Below are positions 51,567-60,932 of a stretch of 64,000 bases of DNA, piece after piece; within the stretch, counting starts at the first letter, position 1, and every line of letters begins with the position of its first letter. A model generated the notes under the pieces. The model ran no database searches. It worked only from the letters and a program-made list of their open reading frames with translations, and was not told the origin of the DNA. The position numbers and the translations under genes were made by a program. This DNA comes from CALAZP01 sp041164265 (GTDB taxonomy: Bacteria; Bacteroidota; Bacteroidia; Chitinophagales; Saprospiraceae), in the NCBI GenBank assembly GCA_041164265.1, contig JBEAPR010000047.1, positions 1 through 64,000 of the forward strand, written 5' to 3'.

Positions 51567-53012
51567 ATGACAACAAAACTCGATATAGTTGATACTCAGA
51601 ATACCAAAATCCTTGCTACAGTAGGTCCAGCTTGTTCCTCTTATGAAAACCTTCTCCAACTCATTCAAGCGGGGGTAGATGTCTTTAGGCTTAACTTTTC
51701 TCATAGTTCTCACGAAGAACACCTGCAAGTCATCCAAAATATAACTAAAATAAATCAGGAACACGGAATCCACATTGGGATTTTAGCCGATTTACAAGGT
51801 CCCAAACTCAGAATAGGAAAAATTGAAAATGGTTCTATTGAAGTCGCAGATGGTGAAATAATAACCTTGGTTAACCATGAATGCGTGGGAACAAAGGAAG
51901 AAATTTACATGAGCTACCAAAAATTCCCCACCGATGTTGAGGTAGGCGAGCGGGTCTTAGTAGATGACGGCAAATTAGTATTTGAAGTGGTAGAAACAAA
52001 CAAATTAGATACTGTTAGGTTAAAAGCAGTTTTTGGTGGAACTTTATCATCCAACAAAGGAGTAAATCTACCCAACACAAAAATTTCCCTTCCCTGCCTG
52101 ACGCAAAAAGACTTAAAAGATTTAGATTTTATCCTAACTCAGCCTGTCAATTGGATTGCACTTTCATTTGTTCGATCAGCAAAAGATATCAAAGATTTAC
52201 AACAGCGAATCGATGCCAAAGGACACCCTGCCAAAATCATCGCAAAAATAGAAAAACCAGAAGCTGTCGAAAATATTGACAAAATAATCAAGAATACCAC
52301 TGCTATAATGATAGCAAGAGGAGATTTGGGAATCGAAGTGCCTATGGAGAAGTTGCCTGTCATTCAAAAAATGATTGTTCGAAAATGCATTCAAAAATCT
52401 AGACCAGTTATAGTAGCTACCCAAATGATGGACTCTATGATCAACAACCCAAGTCCAACCAGAGCTGAAATAACTGATGTAGCTAATGCCGTCCTAGATG
52501 GGGCAGACGCCGTAATGCTAAGCGCCGAAACTTCCGTTGGTAAACACCCAGTTAAAGTCGTGGAAGCTATGAACAAAATTATCGATGAAGCTGAAAAACT
52601 AAGAGCTTACGATAATATTAGGCCCAAAATAAATCCTAAATCTGCCACATTCTTATCTGATGTAGTATGTCTTAATGCAGCTAGAACAGCTGAAGAGATT
52701 AATGCAAAAGCTATTGTAGGTATGACTAATTCAGGATACACGGCTTTCAAGGTTTCCAGCTATAGACCCAATACTAAAATTTTTATTTTTTCAGATCAAG
52801 TCCATATGCTCGCTACCCTCAACCTTGTTTGGGGGGTAAGATGTTACTATTACGATGGTTTCTCTAGTACGGATGAAACCATTACTGACGTAACCCGATA
52901 TCTTAAAGATAAAGGCAAAATTGTTAAAGGAGATATTATTGTAAATTCTGGTTCAATGCCTTTGCACAAGAGGTTGAGGGCTAATATGATTAAAATTACT
53001 ATTGTGGAATAG
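51567..53012 (+). CDS. pyk: Pyruvate kinase
   Basis: 481 residues from ATG 51567 (MTTKLDIVDTQNTKILATVG). Substrate and cofactor motifs: FRLNFSHSSHEEH, ADLQGPKLRIG, KIEKPEAVENID, MIARGDLGIEVP and TQMMDSMINNPSPTRAE. It makes ATP and pyruvate from phosphoenolpyruvate. The upstream 50 codons of open frame do not resemble the family. Divergent from acpP. The TPR gene follows 3 bases later. Confidence 0.95.
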   Translation: MTTKLDIVDTQNTKILATVGPACSSYENLLQLIQAGVDVFRLNFSHSSHEEHLQVIQNITKINQEHGIHIGILADLQGPKLRIGKIENGSIEVADGEIITLVNHECVGTKEEIYMSYQKFPTDVEVGERVLVDDGKLVFEVVETNKLDTVRLKAVFGGTLSSNKGVNLPNTKISLPCLTQKDLKDLDFILTQPVNWIALSFVRSAKDIKDLQQRIDAKGHPAKIIAKIEKPEAVENIDKIIKNTTAIMIARGDLGIEVPMEKLPVIQKMIVRKCIQKSRPVIVATQMMDSMINNPSPTRAEITDVANAVLDGADAVMLSAETSVGKHPVKVVEAMNKIIDEAEKLRAYDNIRPKINPKSATFLSDVVCLNAARTAEEINAKAIVGMTNSGYTAFKVSSYRPNTKIFIFSDQVHMLATLNLVWGVRCYYYDGFSSTDETITDVTRYLKDKGKIVKGDIIVNSGSMPLHKRLRANMIKITIVE

Positions 53013-53015
53013 CCT

Positions 53016-54422
53016 ATGCAGAATCAATCAATCGATTCTATTAGAATGCTTCTTTTAATCTCTGGACTATTATTCCTACCTCTTATTGCTTGGAATCAGG
53101 TTCAAGACCTTAAAGAGTCCACCTCCATACAAGAAAAAATGATAGAGGCCAAACAATTGGCCTTGATGGGAAATTATGCCAAAGCAATTGATGCTTTTCA
53201 AGAATTATTAAAAGAATATGAAGATATTCCAGTAATTTCTTACGAGTTATCGAGGCTCTATGCCATAGAGGGGCCTGCAACTGACGCAGTAAAATTCGCA
53301 AGAAAAGCTTACGAAAAAGAACCTGACAATGCTTGGTACATTTCTTTTTATGCCAAATTATTGAAGGATAATAATCTTCATTTCGAAGCCATACAGCTCC
53401 TCGAATCACTGATTAAAAATAATCATAGCCAGACCGATTTATTTATTCAATTAGCATATCATCTAAATGCCCAAGGCAACCCAAACCTAGCATTTGAAAT
53501 ATTGGAAAATCACGCTCAAAATGTGGGGTGGAATTTCAACCTATTTCAATTGGCCTTGACTTACGCTCAACAATACGAAAAACCCAAAAATATTGAGAAA
53601 CGCCTTTTAGAAATACTTAGAATACCTCATTCTTCTAACCCTGAATATTTTTATTTATTAGCAGATTTCTACCAACAATCTGGCAACATCCAAAAGGAAA
53701 AAGAGGTTTTCAAGGAAATCGTTAAAAAATTCCCCTATGAATCCAAAGCCAAATTGGCTTTGTTGCCAAATCAAAATGAATTAACTAATTCACAAGAAAT
53801 TTTAACCACTCTAAATCCTATTATAAAAGATGCATCCATAGATTTAGATCAAAAAATAAAATCAATAATTCCCTTCGTAGAAGGCCTTATAGACCAACCT
53901 TCCTCAGAGATTACCTTTCAATTACTTAACCTGGTGGAATCTCTTAAAACTCAATATCCCAATGAAGGAAAAATTTATTCTTTAGAAGGAGATTTATACC
54001 ACCTGCACGGAGATTATAATCAAGCCATTATTGCCTTTAAAAAGGCCGCCGAATTAAATCCCGAAATTCTTTCAATTTGGGATGCACTTCTTAACACATA
54101 TCTACAGACCCGGCAGTACGTTCCAATGAAAGAAGCAGCAGAATCGGCAATGACTTACTTTCCATTCCAACACCAAATCTACTACCAAGCAGCTGTCGCT
54201 TGTTTTCACTTAAAAGAATATGACTTAGCTCAATCTCACTTAGATTTGGGTCAAACCTTAATCGAAAAGAAATCGATTACTATGGCTCGCTTTTTAGCTC
54301 TTGAAGGAGATATACTATTTGAATCTAATGGGCCACAAAAAGCTTTATCTAAATGGAAAGAAGCCGTTCAATTAGGCTTAGATAACCCTGCCTTACTAGA
54401 AAAAATCAAAACCCATGAATAA
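53016..54422 (+). CDS. Secreted TPR-repeat protein
   Basis: 468 residues. N-terminal signal sequence (MLLLISGLLFLPLIAWNQ; an alternative ATG is at 53046), then repeated TPR units, e.g. GNYAKAIDAFQELLKEYED and GDYNQAIIAFKKAAELNPE. Probably a periplasmic scaffold. It heads the TPR-DUF4292-EnvC trio, an arrangement I recall in many Bacteroidota, which suggests a shared envelope role. Overlaps the next gene by 8 bases. Confidence 0.85.
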   Translation: MQNQSIDSIRMLLLISGLLFLPLIAWNQVQDLKESTSIQEKMIEAKQLALMGNYAKAIDAFQELLKEYEDIPVISYELSRLYAIEGPATDAVKFARKAYEKEPDNAWYISFYAKLLKDNNLHFEAIQLLESLIKNNHSQTDLFIQLAYHLNAQGNPNLAFEILENHAQNVGWNFNLFQLALTYAQQYEKPKNIEKRLLEILRIPHSSNPEYFYLLADFYQQSGNIQKEKEVFKEIVKKFPYESKAKLALLPNQNELTNSQEILTTLNPIIKDASIDLDQKIKSIIPFVEGLIDQPSSEITFQLLNLVESLKTQYPNEGKIYSLEGDLYHLHGDYNQAIIAFKKAAELNPEILSIWDALLNTYLQTRQYVPMKEAAESAMTYFPFQHQIYYQAAVACFHLKEYDLAQSHLDLGQTLIEKKSITMARFLALEGDILFESNGPQKALSKWKEAVQLGLDNPALLEKIKTHE

Positions 54423-55182
54423 AATTTTGGGTATTCTTGTTTGGCTGGTTTTTTTTTCCACCTCTTGTGGGATTTCTAAAAAAACTAGGGATACTAAAAG
54501 GAGCATTAATGCATCTAAGCAAATCATTGAGCAAACTTTCAATCAACAGGTTGAAGCAGAATGGCTAACTACGCGTGCAAAAATAAACCTAGAGTCTGGA
54601 ACCAATAGATTGGGTGGAGCAGGCTGGGTTACCCTAAAAAGAGACAGTGCGTTAATGATTTCAGCAAGAAAATTTGGATTTGAAATAGCTAAAATTAAAA
54701 TCACTCCCGATTCTGTTATTTTTTTGAATCGCCTCCAATCTGAGTACTATTCCGAAAGCTTCATCAAAGGAGCCGCCTCAATAGGGTTGCCTCCAAATTT
54801 TAATGCTATTCAAGAACTTATTTTAGGAAATTTACCGTCAGAAGTTAAAGAGAATTCTAAACTTTCTCTGAGCCAAGATACACTTAGACTAGTAAAAGAA
54901 ACCGACAAACAAATTATTTTCTCCACTCTCAATGCTACAGCATTTACTATAAGCGAAATGGGATTTGTCGACAAAAAATCAGGAATTTTAGTGCAACAGA
55001 CATTAAGCAATTATCAACCTTTTCAAGATTCCATACTATTTGCGCTAGATAGAAATTTAACCCTTAAAACAACTGGCGATTCTGAAATAAAAATTTCCAT
55101 GTCTTTCCAACAACCTGTTTGGAATAACCCCAGTGACTTGGCACTCACCATTCCTAAATCTTACAATCGTGCGGAATTTTAG
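54415..55182 (+). CDS. DUF4292 lipoprotein
   Basis: 255 residues. Lipobox FFSTSC (C18), then the DUF4292 pattern: ADWxTxRAKINLE-like start (EWLTTRAKINLESG), WVTLKRDSALMISARKFGFEIAKIKIT, and DSVIFLNRLQSEYY. The fold resembles LolA/LolB-type lipoprotein carriers, so an envelope lipid or lipoprotein role is possible. Overlaps both neighbours. Confidence 0.85.
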   Translation: MNKILGILVWLVFFSTSCGISKKTRDTKRSINASKQIIEQTFNQQVEAEWLTTRAKINLESGTNRLGGAGWVTLKRDSALMISARKFGFEIAKIKITPDSVIFLNRLQSEYYSESFIKGAASIGLPPNFNAIQELILGNLPSEVKENSKLSLSQDTLRLVKETDKQIIFSTLNATAFTISEMGFVDKKSGILVQQTLSNYQPFQDSILFALDRNLTLKTTGDSEIKISMSFQQPVWNNPSDLALTIPKSYNRAEF

Positions 55183-56356
55183 CCTGATCTTTTTCTTATT
55201 CTGTTTTTGCTGTTTGGCCCATGGACAATCCTATTCATTGGAGCGCAAACAACTGGAGGACGAGAAAAAAAGACTCCTTGATGAAATCAGCAAAAATGAA
55301 ATGGAACTTTCCAAAACCGATAGCCAAAAAAAAGACGTTTTATTTAATTTGAGCCGCATAGAACAAAATATTCTTCAGCGTAAACTCCTTTTAGCTTCCA
55401 TTCAGAAGGAAAAGCAACTAATTGAAAATCAGATGGTCCAACAATCAGATGAACAGAAAAAGTTGGAATCCCAAAAACAAAAATTGCAAAAAGAATACAG
55501 TTCCATCCTTCGATGGGTGTATCGCAATAAAATTAACAACAGCATGCTGCATTTTATCATTTCAGCTGAAACCTTTAATAATGCCTTTAAAAGACTACAG
55601 TTATTGCGGCAATATAACCGTTATAGAAGTCAACATGCTGAAGCCCTAAAAAATACCCTAACCGAAATTTCAAAAAAAATAACTTCTTTGGAATCGCTAC
55701 AATCCGAAAAAAATCTTTTAATAAAAAATCTACAAAGTCAAGAAAAGAACCTATCAAACGAACTAAAAGAAAAGACTAAACTACTCGCAGGATTAGAGTC
55801 CGCTGAAAAAATATTATTACAAACCATTGCATTTCAAGAAGCTCAAAAAGCCAATCTTCAAAGTGCTATACAGAGCACCATTCAAAAAGAAATTGAAATA
55901 GCTAAGAGAAATTCCTATACTCCTGAGACCTCGAATAACACTAATGGTTTTGCACAAAGAAAAGGAAGTCTCGATTGGCCAGTTAGTGGGGGAAAAGTCA
56001 TTCAAGCCTTCGGCAAAAGACCACATCCAACTTTAAAAAAAATTTTGATTCAAAATAATGGAATTAACATTTCTACCCACTCCGATGCATCAGTTAACGC
56101 CGTTCATCCTGGAGTCGTGGTCGGAGTTACTGAGGTTCCAGGATATAATTTTAGCATCATCTTAAAGCATGAAAATGACTACTTTACCGTTTATACCAAC
56201 TTGACAGTAGTTTCTGTTGTCAAAGGTGAAAAAGTAGGACTCCATCAAAAAATAGGCAGAGTTCCCAGTGAAAATCCTGAATTTCACTTTGAAATTTGGA
56301 ATCTAAAAGAGCATTTAAATCCCCTAGATTGGCTTCAAAATAAATCAACTATTTAA
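55169..56356 (+). CDS. EnvC-like murein hydrolase activator with degenerate LytM domain
   Basis: 395 residues from GTG 55169, which gives a signal peptide (MRNFSLIFFLFCFCCLAHGQS); an ATG at 55133 would put 12 polar residues in front of it. Residues 20-250 are a long coiled coil; the C-terminal 120 residues are an M23/LytM fold. The metal site is incomplete: NNGINIS replaces HxxxD, and EFHFE replaces HxHFE. Like E. coli EnvC it probably activates amidases at the septum rather than cutting peptidoglycan. Start overlaps the DUF4292 gene by 14 bases. Confidence 0.85.
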   Translation: MRNFSLIFFLFCFCCLAHGQSYSLERKQLEDEKKRLLDEISKNEMELSKTDSQKKDVLFNLSRIEQNILQRKLLLASIQKEKQLIENQMVQQSDEQKKLESQKQKLQKEYSSILRWVYRNKINNSMLHFIISAETFNNAFKRLQLLRQYNRYRSQHAEALKNTLTEISKKITSLESLQSEKNLLIKNLQSQEKNLSNELKEKTKLLAGLESAEKILLQTIAFQEAQKANLQSAIQSTIQKEIEIAKRNSYTPETSNNTNGFAQRKGSLDWPVSGGKVIQAFGKRPHPTLKKILIQNNGINISTHSDASVNAVHPGVVVGVTEVPGYNFSIILKHENDYFTVYTNLTVVSVVKGEKVGLHQKIGRVPSENPEFHFEIWNLKEHLNPLDWLQNKSTI

Positions 56357-56366
56357 ACTTTGAAAA

Positions 56367-57587
56367 ATGTCCCAAGAAAACGGCTGGAATATAGGCAATT
56401 CAGAAAAAAAGGGCATCCTTAAAAAAAATGAATTTGCCGTGTTGGTTGGAGTAGTTCAACAAGGACAAACGGATGAACAAGTTGCAGAATATTTAGAAGA
56501 ACTGGAATTTCTAGCCCTAACAGCAGGAGCCATTACAGTCAAAAAATTTGTTCAAAAACTTGCCCACCCCGATAAAAAAACTTTCGTGGGAAAAGGGAAA
56601 TTGGAGGAAATCAACCAATACGTCACAGAGAATGAACAAATTAACATGGTCATATTTGATGACGATTTGACTGGCAAACAAGTCAATATCCTAGAATCAG
56701 AATTGAAAGTAAAAATTGTAGATAGGAGCTCCTTAATTCTAGATATTTTTGCCGAAAGGGCACAAACAGCCCAAGCCAAAACGCAGGTTGAGCTCGCGCA
56801 AATGCAATACCTTTTGCCCAGATTAAGAGGGCTTTGGACTCACTTAGAAAGACAGAGAGGTGGAATAGGAATGCGCGGTCCAGGAGAAAAAGAAATAGAA
56901 ACAGATCGCAGAATCGTCAGGGACAAAATCAGTCAACTCAAGAAAAAATTAGAAAAAATAGATCAACAAAATATTACCCGAAGAAAAGCAAGGGGCGAAT
57001 TAATCCGAGTGGCTTTAGTGGGATATACAAACGCAGGCAAATCAACCTTAATGAATGTGCTGAGTAAATCCGATGTTTTTGCTGAAAACAAATTATTTGC
57101 TACTCTTGATACCACTGTACGGAAGGTGGTACTTGATAGAATGCCTATTCTTCTTTCAGATACTGTAGGATTTATTAGAAAACTTCCCCATCATTTGATA
57201 GAGAGCTTTAAATCTACACTTGATGAAGTTAAAGAAAGTGATATTCTTATTCATGTAGTAGATATTTCGCACGAAGCCCACGAAGATCATATTCATACCG
57301 TTAATCAAACCCTTACCGATCTAGGGGTTTTGGAAAAACCAACCCTATACGTTTTCAACAAAATTGACAGCTACCGAGAAAAAAATTACGACGAACTAAT
57401 AGATAAAGGTACCAAACTAGAAATTGAAAATGACTTGAGTCAACATCTCAAAAATAGATTTGAAAACGAAAATATTTTTGTCTCAGCAGTTAGTGGAGAG
57501 AACCTTGATATGTTAAAGGAAACCATTGGAAACATGGTTAAGAATATGTACGATCGAAAATATCCCTATCAAAGCAAACATTGGTAA
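56367..57587 (+). CDS. hflX: GTPase HflX
   Basis: 406 residues. N-terminal HflX domain (DDLTGKQVNILE...DRSSLILDIFAERAQT), glycine-rich linker (RGGIGMRGPGEKEIE), then the GTPase: G1 GYTNAGKST, G2-G3 TVRKVVL...DTVGFIRKLPHHL, G4 NKID. It splits stalled ribosomes after stress. Starts 10 bases after the EnvC-like gene. Confidence 0.96.
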   Translation: MSQENGWNIGNSEKKGILKKNEFAVLVGVVQQGQTDEQVAEYLEELEFLALTAGAITVKKFVQKLAHPDKKTFVGKGKLEEINQYVTENEQINMVIFDDDLTGKQVNILESELKVKIVDRSSLILDIFAERAQTAQAKTQVELAQMQYLLPRLRGLWTHLERQRGGIGMRGPGEKEIETDRRIVRDKISQLKKKLEKIDQQNITRRKARGELIRVALVGYTNAGKSTLMNVLSKSDVFAENKLFATLDTTVRKVVLDRMPILLSDTVGFIRKLPHHLIESFKSTLDEVKESDILIHVVDISHEAHEDHIHTVNQTLTDLGVLEKPTLYVFNKIDSYREKNYDELIDKGTKLEIENDLSQHLKNRFENENIFVSAVSGENLDMLKETIGNMVKNMYDRKYPYQSKHW

Positions 57588-57598
57588 ATTGAAATTAA

Positions 57599-58699
57599 AT
57601 GAATAATTACATCGACCGATATGCTCAATTGTTAGTCGAATACTGCCTAGAGATAAAAGCCGGACAAAAATTATTTATTCAGTCCACCACTCTAGGAATT
57701 CCTCTGGTAAAAAAAGTATTTCAATATGCTTACAAAAAAGGAGCACTCATTGAATATCAATTGGATTTTCAAGAAAAAGATCAAATTATTAGAGATCATT
57801 CCTCAAGAGTACAATTACAATATATACCTGAATTAATTAAAAAAGCCTTTACAAGTTTTGATGCCTACCTCCATATAAGAGCACCCTTCGATTTGAAAAC
57901 TGCTGTAGACCTGACCCCTGAAAAAAATAAAATCAGATATGCTGCTATGGAACCCTATTGGGATGAATACTTCCAAAGAACTGGAAATGGAAAAATGAAA
58001 AGAACATTGTGTCAATTCCCTACTCTAACGGCTGCAGAAATGGCTGAAATGACCCTTTCAGAATATGAAGACTTTATCCATGAAGCCTGTTTGCTTCATC
58101 ACCAGAACCCTATAGAAGCTTGGCAAAAGTTAGGCCAAAAGCAACAGCGTATTGTTGATTATCTCAATACCAAAAATAAGTTCAGATATATCAACGAACA
58201 TACTGATTTATCTTTCACTACTAATGGTAGAACTTGGATCAATTCTGATGGAAAAGCCAATATGCCTTCAGGGGAAGTTTTTACAGCACCTGAAGAAGAT
58301 AGTGTACAAGGCAATATTTATTTTGATTACCCTCTTCTCTATAAAGGTGAGGAAATTCAAGGAATCCACCTCGAAGTAGAAAATGGTTGGATTTTAAAAT
58401 GGAAAGCCCAAAAGGGACAACATACTCTGGATAAGATTATGGAAATCGATGGTGCAAGAAGATTTGGAGAAGCGGCAATAGGCACCAATTATAAAATAAA
58501 TCGCTTTACCAAAAATATTTTATTCGATGAAAAAATTGGAGGGACTATCCATCTAGCCATAGGCCAAGCCTACCAACAAGCAGGTGGTAAAAACAAATCT
58601 CCAATCCACTTAGACATGATTGCCAACATGAAAAACAAAGGAAAAATTGAGGCAAATGGAGAATTAATCTACAATAATGGTACCTTTTTAATAGATTAA
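57599..58699 (+). CDS. M29 family aminopeptidase
   Basis: 366 residues, cytoplasmic. The metal ligands of AmpS-type M29 enzymes can be placed: E in GEVFTAPEED, E in RRFGEAAIGTN, H in GGTIHLAIGQAY, and H-x-D in PIHLDMI. It releases N-terminal amino acids from peptides. 11 bases after hflX, same direction. Confidence 0.9.
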   Translation: MNNYIDRYAQLLVEYCLEIKAGQKLFIQSTTLGIPLVKKVFQYAYKKGALIEYQLDFQEKDQIIRDHSSRVQLQYIPELIKKAFTSFDAYLHIRAPFDLKTAVDLTPEKNKIRYAAMEPYWDEYFQRTGNGKMKRTLCQFPTLTAAEMAEMTLSEYEDFIHEACLLHHQNPIEAWQKLGQKQQRIVDYLNTKNKFRYINEHTDLSFTTNGRTWINSDGKANMPSGEVFTAPEEDSVQGNIYFDYPLLYKGEEIQGIHLEVENGWILKWKAQKGQHTLDKIMEIDGARRFGEAAIGTNYKINRFTKNILFDEKIGGTIHLAIGQAYQQAGGKNKSPIHLDMIANMKNKGKIEANGELIYNNGTFLID

Positions 58700-58771
58700 A
58701 ACAAATTCTATCTATTTTTCATTAAATTGCCCTACCAAATACTTTGAGAACCCAAAAAACTACTTCTAGTC

Positions 58772-59494
58772 GTGAAAAAAAATATTGCCTTCCTAGAGCT
58801 TAAATACGGTAACATATATGGTGGCTATCCCAATTTTTACGCCATCTCTGAAATTGCCCTTTTAGTATTTGAACAAGATACTAACAGAATTTTTCTTGAA
58901 AGTTGGATCAATAACGCCAATATTGATGTAGTTAATGTGTTTGCCATTATTGATGAATTAGGTCATACCACAGGCCGAGATAAAGAAGTAGTCAATCTAA
59001 AAACCAAAAAACTAAAGACCTTTGATGAAGAGTATAGACTAGAAGAAGAAGATTTAGTAGAAGCATTCAAAACTTTAAGACCATCTAAGAATTATATCAA
59101 GAATTTCTTGTTAAAAAACTTGAAAAAATACAATTTCGAAGACCTCATTATCTTTGATGGAAGAAGGGATATTTTCTTGTGTGAAAGGGCGGGTGTTAAT
59201 TTCGATAGATATAATATTATCGACATTCAAAAAATATTGAATAAAGAAACGGAATATTTGTTTTCGCTGAATAAACTATCCGTAGTGATTAATTTTAACC
59301 ATGAACAATCCTATCTAAAATCCAATAATCTACAATATTGGTTACACCCTATAGCCGATAAACAAATTGTTCCTAAAACCGCCGCCTACGACGCAGCCAG
59401 ACTGATGATGATTTACAATGAATTCAAACAATTCAAAGATGATTTTATGATGAAAGGAGCACTTTTATTAAATAAAATACAAAACGCCAAATAA
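58772..59494 (+). CDS. Unknown protein, weakly like a DEDD exonuclease
   Basis: 240 residues from a GTG start. No signal peptide. Three segments fall where DEDD (RNase T/DnaQ) nucleases have their motifs: AFLELKYGN at the N-terminus, LIIFDGRRDIFLCERAG in the middle and KTAAYDAARLMMIYNEF near the C-terminus. Motif I lacks the D-x-E pair and motif III has K in place of the histidine, so catalysis is doubtful. I recognise no named family; the nuclease idea is only a lead. Last gene of the pyk-to-M29 run. Confidence 0.6.
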   Translation: MKKNIAFLELKYGNIYGGYPNFYAISEIALLVFEQDTNRIFLESWINNANIDVVNVFAIIDELGHTTGRDKEVVNLKTKKLKTFDEEYRLEEEDLVEAFKTLRPSKNYIKNFLLKNLKKYNFEDLIIFDGRRDIFLCERAGVNFDRYNIIDIQKILNKETEYLFSLNKLSVVINFNHEQSYLKSNNLQYWLHPIADKQIVPKTAAYDAARLMMIYNEFKQFKDDFMMKGALLLNKIQNAK

Positions 59495-59503
59495 GCACCA
59501 TCC

Positions 59504-60889
59504 TTAACATTCAAATTCATCTCCCAACGAAGGAATCTCGATACCTTGAAAACCCAAGCTTTTCAAATAACCCTTAAAGTTGAGCTGACTCTCATACTCT
59601 CCATGTACTAAAAATATTTTAGAAGCAGATTTTCTTTGATTTTTTACAAAATCCACTAATTCGTTTTTATCAGCATGGGCAGAAAACGAATCCATACTTT
59701 CTATTTGAATATGAACGGGCTTCCATTCTCCAAATAGCTTTAAAGTAGAAACCCCAGTCCTTAATATCCCTGCTGGGGTGTTAGGCGAAGCATAACCAAC
59801 TAATAATAAAGTATTCTTTGATTGCTCAATAGCATGAAATAAATGGTGTTTTACCCTCCCCGCATTCATCATGCCAGACGAACTAATTATAATACAAGGT
59901 TGCTCACTTAAATTAATTGATTTAGATGTTTCCACATCTCGTACATAAAATAAATTATTAAACCCGAAAGGATTGGGATCCGTCAACATATAATCGTGCA
60001 ACTCTTTATCAAAACACTCTGGATGAGCTCCAAAAACCATTGTAGCATTTATGGAAAGCGGACTATCAACATAAACCGGAATTTCAGGTAATAAATTTTC
60101 GTTTTCAAGTTTGTCTAGCAAATAAACAATTTCTTGAGTTCTACCTACACTAAATGCCGGAATGATTAATTTACCTTGTTTCTCCACGCATGTGTGCTTA
60201 ATGAGCTGAAGAAACTTCTCCACCTCAGCAGGAGATTCATCATGAGACCTATCCCCATAAGTAGATTCACAAATAAGAAAGTCTACCTCTGGCATTTGCT
60301 GTGGATCTTTTAATATCGGTCTAAAAGGCCTACCTACATCTCCTGTAAATCCAATTCTTTTCTTTTTCCCATCCTCTAAAATTTCTAAAGTAACACTTGC
60401 ACTTCCTAAAATATGACCAGCATCCCTAAACAAAACCCTCACTTCAGGAGAAATAGAAAACCACTGATTATAGGAATGCCCTTCAAATTGGAGCATTGCT
60501 AAATCCACATCTGCCCCAACATACAACGGTTCAATAGATTTGCCTCGTTTGCGATTTTCATATTCAGCATCTCTTTCCTGTATAACCGCACTATCCATAA
60601 GCATTATATGACATAGACTTCTAGTAGCATGGGTACAAATAATCGGCCCATGAAACCCATCTTTAACTAGCTTAGGAATTTTCCCACTATGATCTATGTG
60701 CGCATGAGATAAGATCAAAAAGTCTATTTCCTTGGGGTCAAAATACCAATCTCTGTTGAAAGACTCCATTTCGTCATCACTTCCCTGATACAACCCGCAG
60801 TCTAACAGAATTTTATAACCATTATTAAGTGAAATCAAATGTGCACTTCCCGTTACAGCTTGTGCAGCCCCACAAAATTGAACCTTCAT
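59504..60889 (-). CDS. Beta-CASP metallo-beta-lactamase fold RNase
   Basis: 461 residues from ATG 60889 (MKVQFCGAAQAVTGSAHLI). Zinc motif SHAHIDHSGKIP (HxHxDH, near residue 57), later H in GHILGSASV and D in FTGDVGRP; the beta-CASP insert with ICESTYGDRSHDES and the RNA-specificity end SFSAHADKNEL with VHGE follow. This is the family of the CPSF73-like bacterial RNases. Probably an RNA-processing nuclease. The longer frame to 60925 adds no conserved residues. Confidence 0.9.
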   Translation of the reverse strand: MKVQFCGAAQAVTGSAHLISLNNGYKILLDCGLYQGSDDEMESFNRDWYFDPKEIDFLILSHAHIDHSGKIPKLVKDGFHGPIICTHATRSLCHIMLMDSAVIQERDAEYENRKRGKSIEPLYVGADVDLAMLQFEGHSYNQWFSISPEVRVLFRDAGHILGSASVTLEILEDGKKKRIGFTGDVGRPFRPILKDPQQMPEVDFLICESTYGDRSHDESPAEVEKFLQLIKHTCVEKQGKLIIPAFSVGRTQEIVYLLDKLENENLLPEIPVYVDSPLSINATMVFGAHPECFDKELHDYMLTDPNPFGFNNLFYVRDVETSKSINLSEQPCIIISSSGMMNAGRVKHHLFHAIEQSKNTLLLVGYASPNTPAGILRTGVSTLKLFGEWKPVHIQIESMDSFSAHADKNELVDFVKNQRKSASKIFLVHGEYESQLNFKGYLKSLGFQGIEIPSLGDEFEC

Positions 60890-60932
60890 AGTATGTCGTT
60901 TAACAAGAAAGTTGAAAGTAATCAAATTTCCG

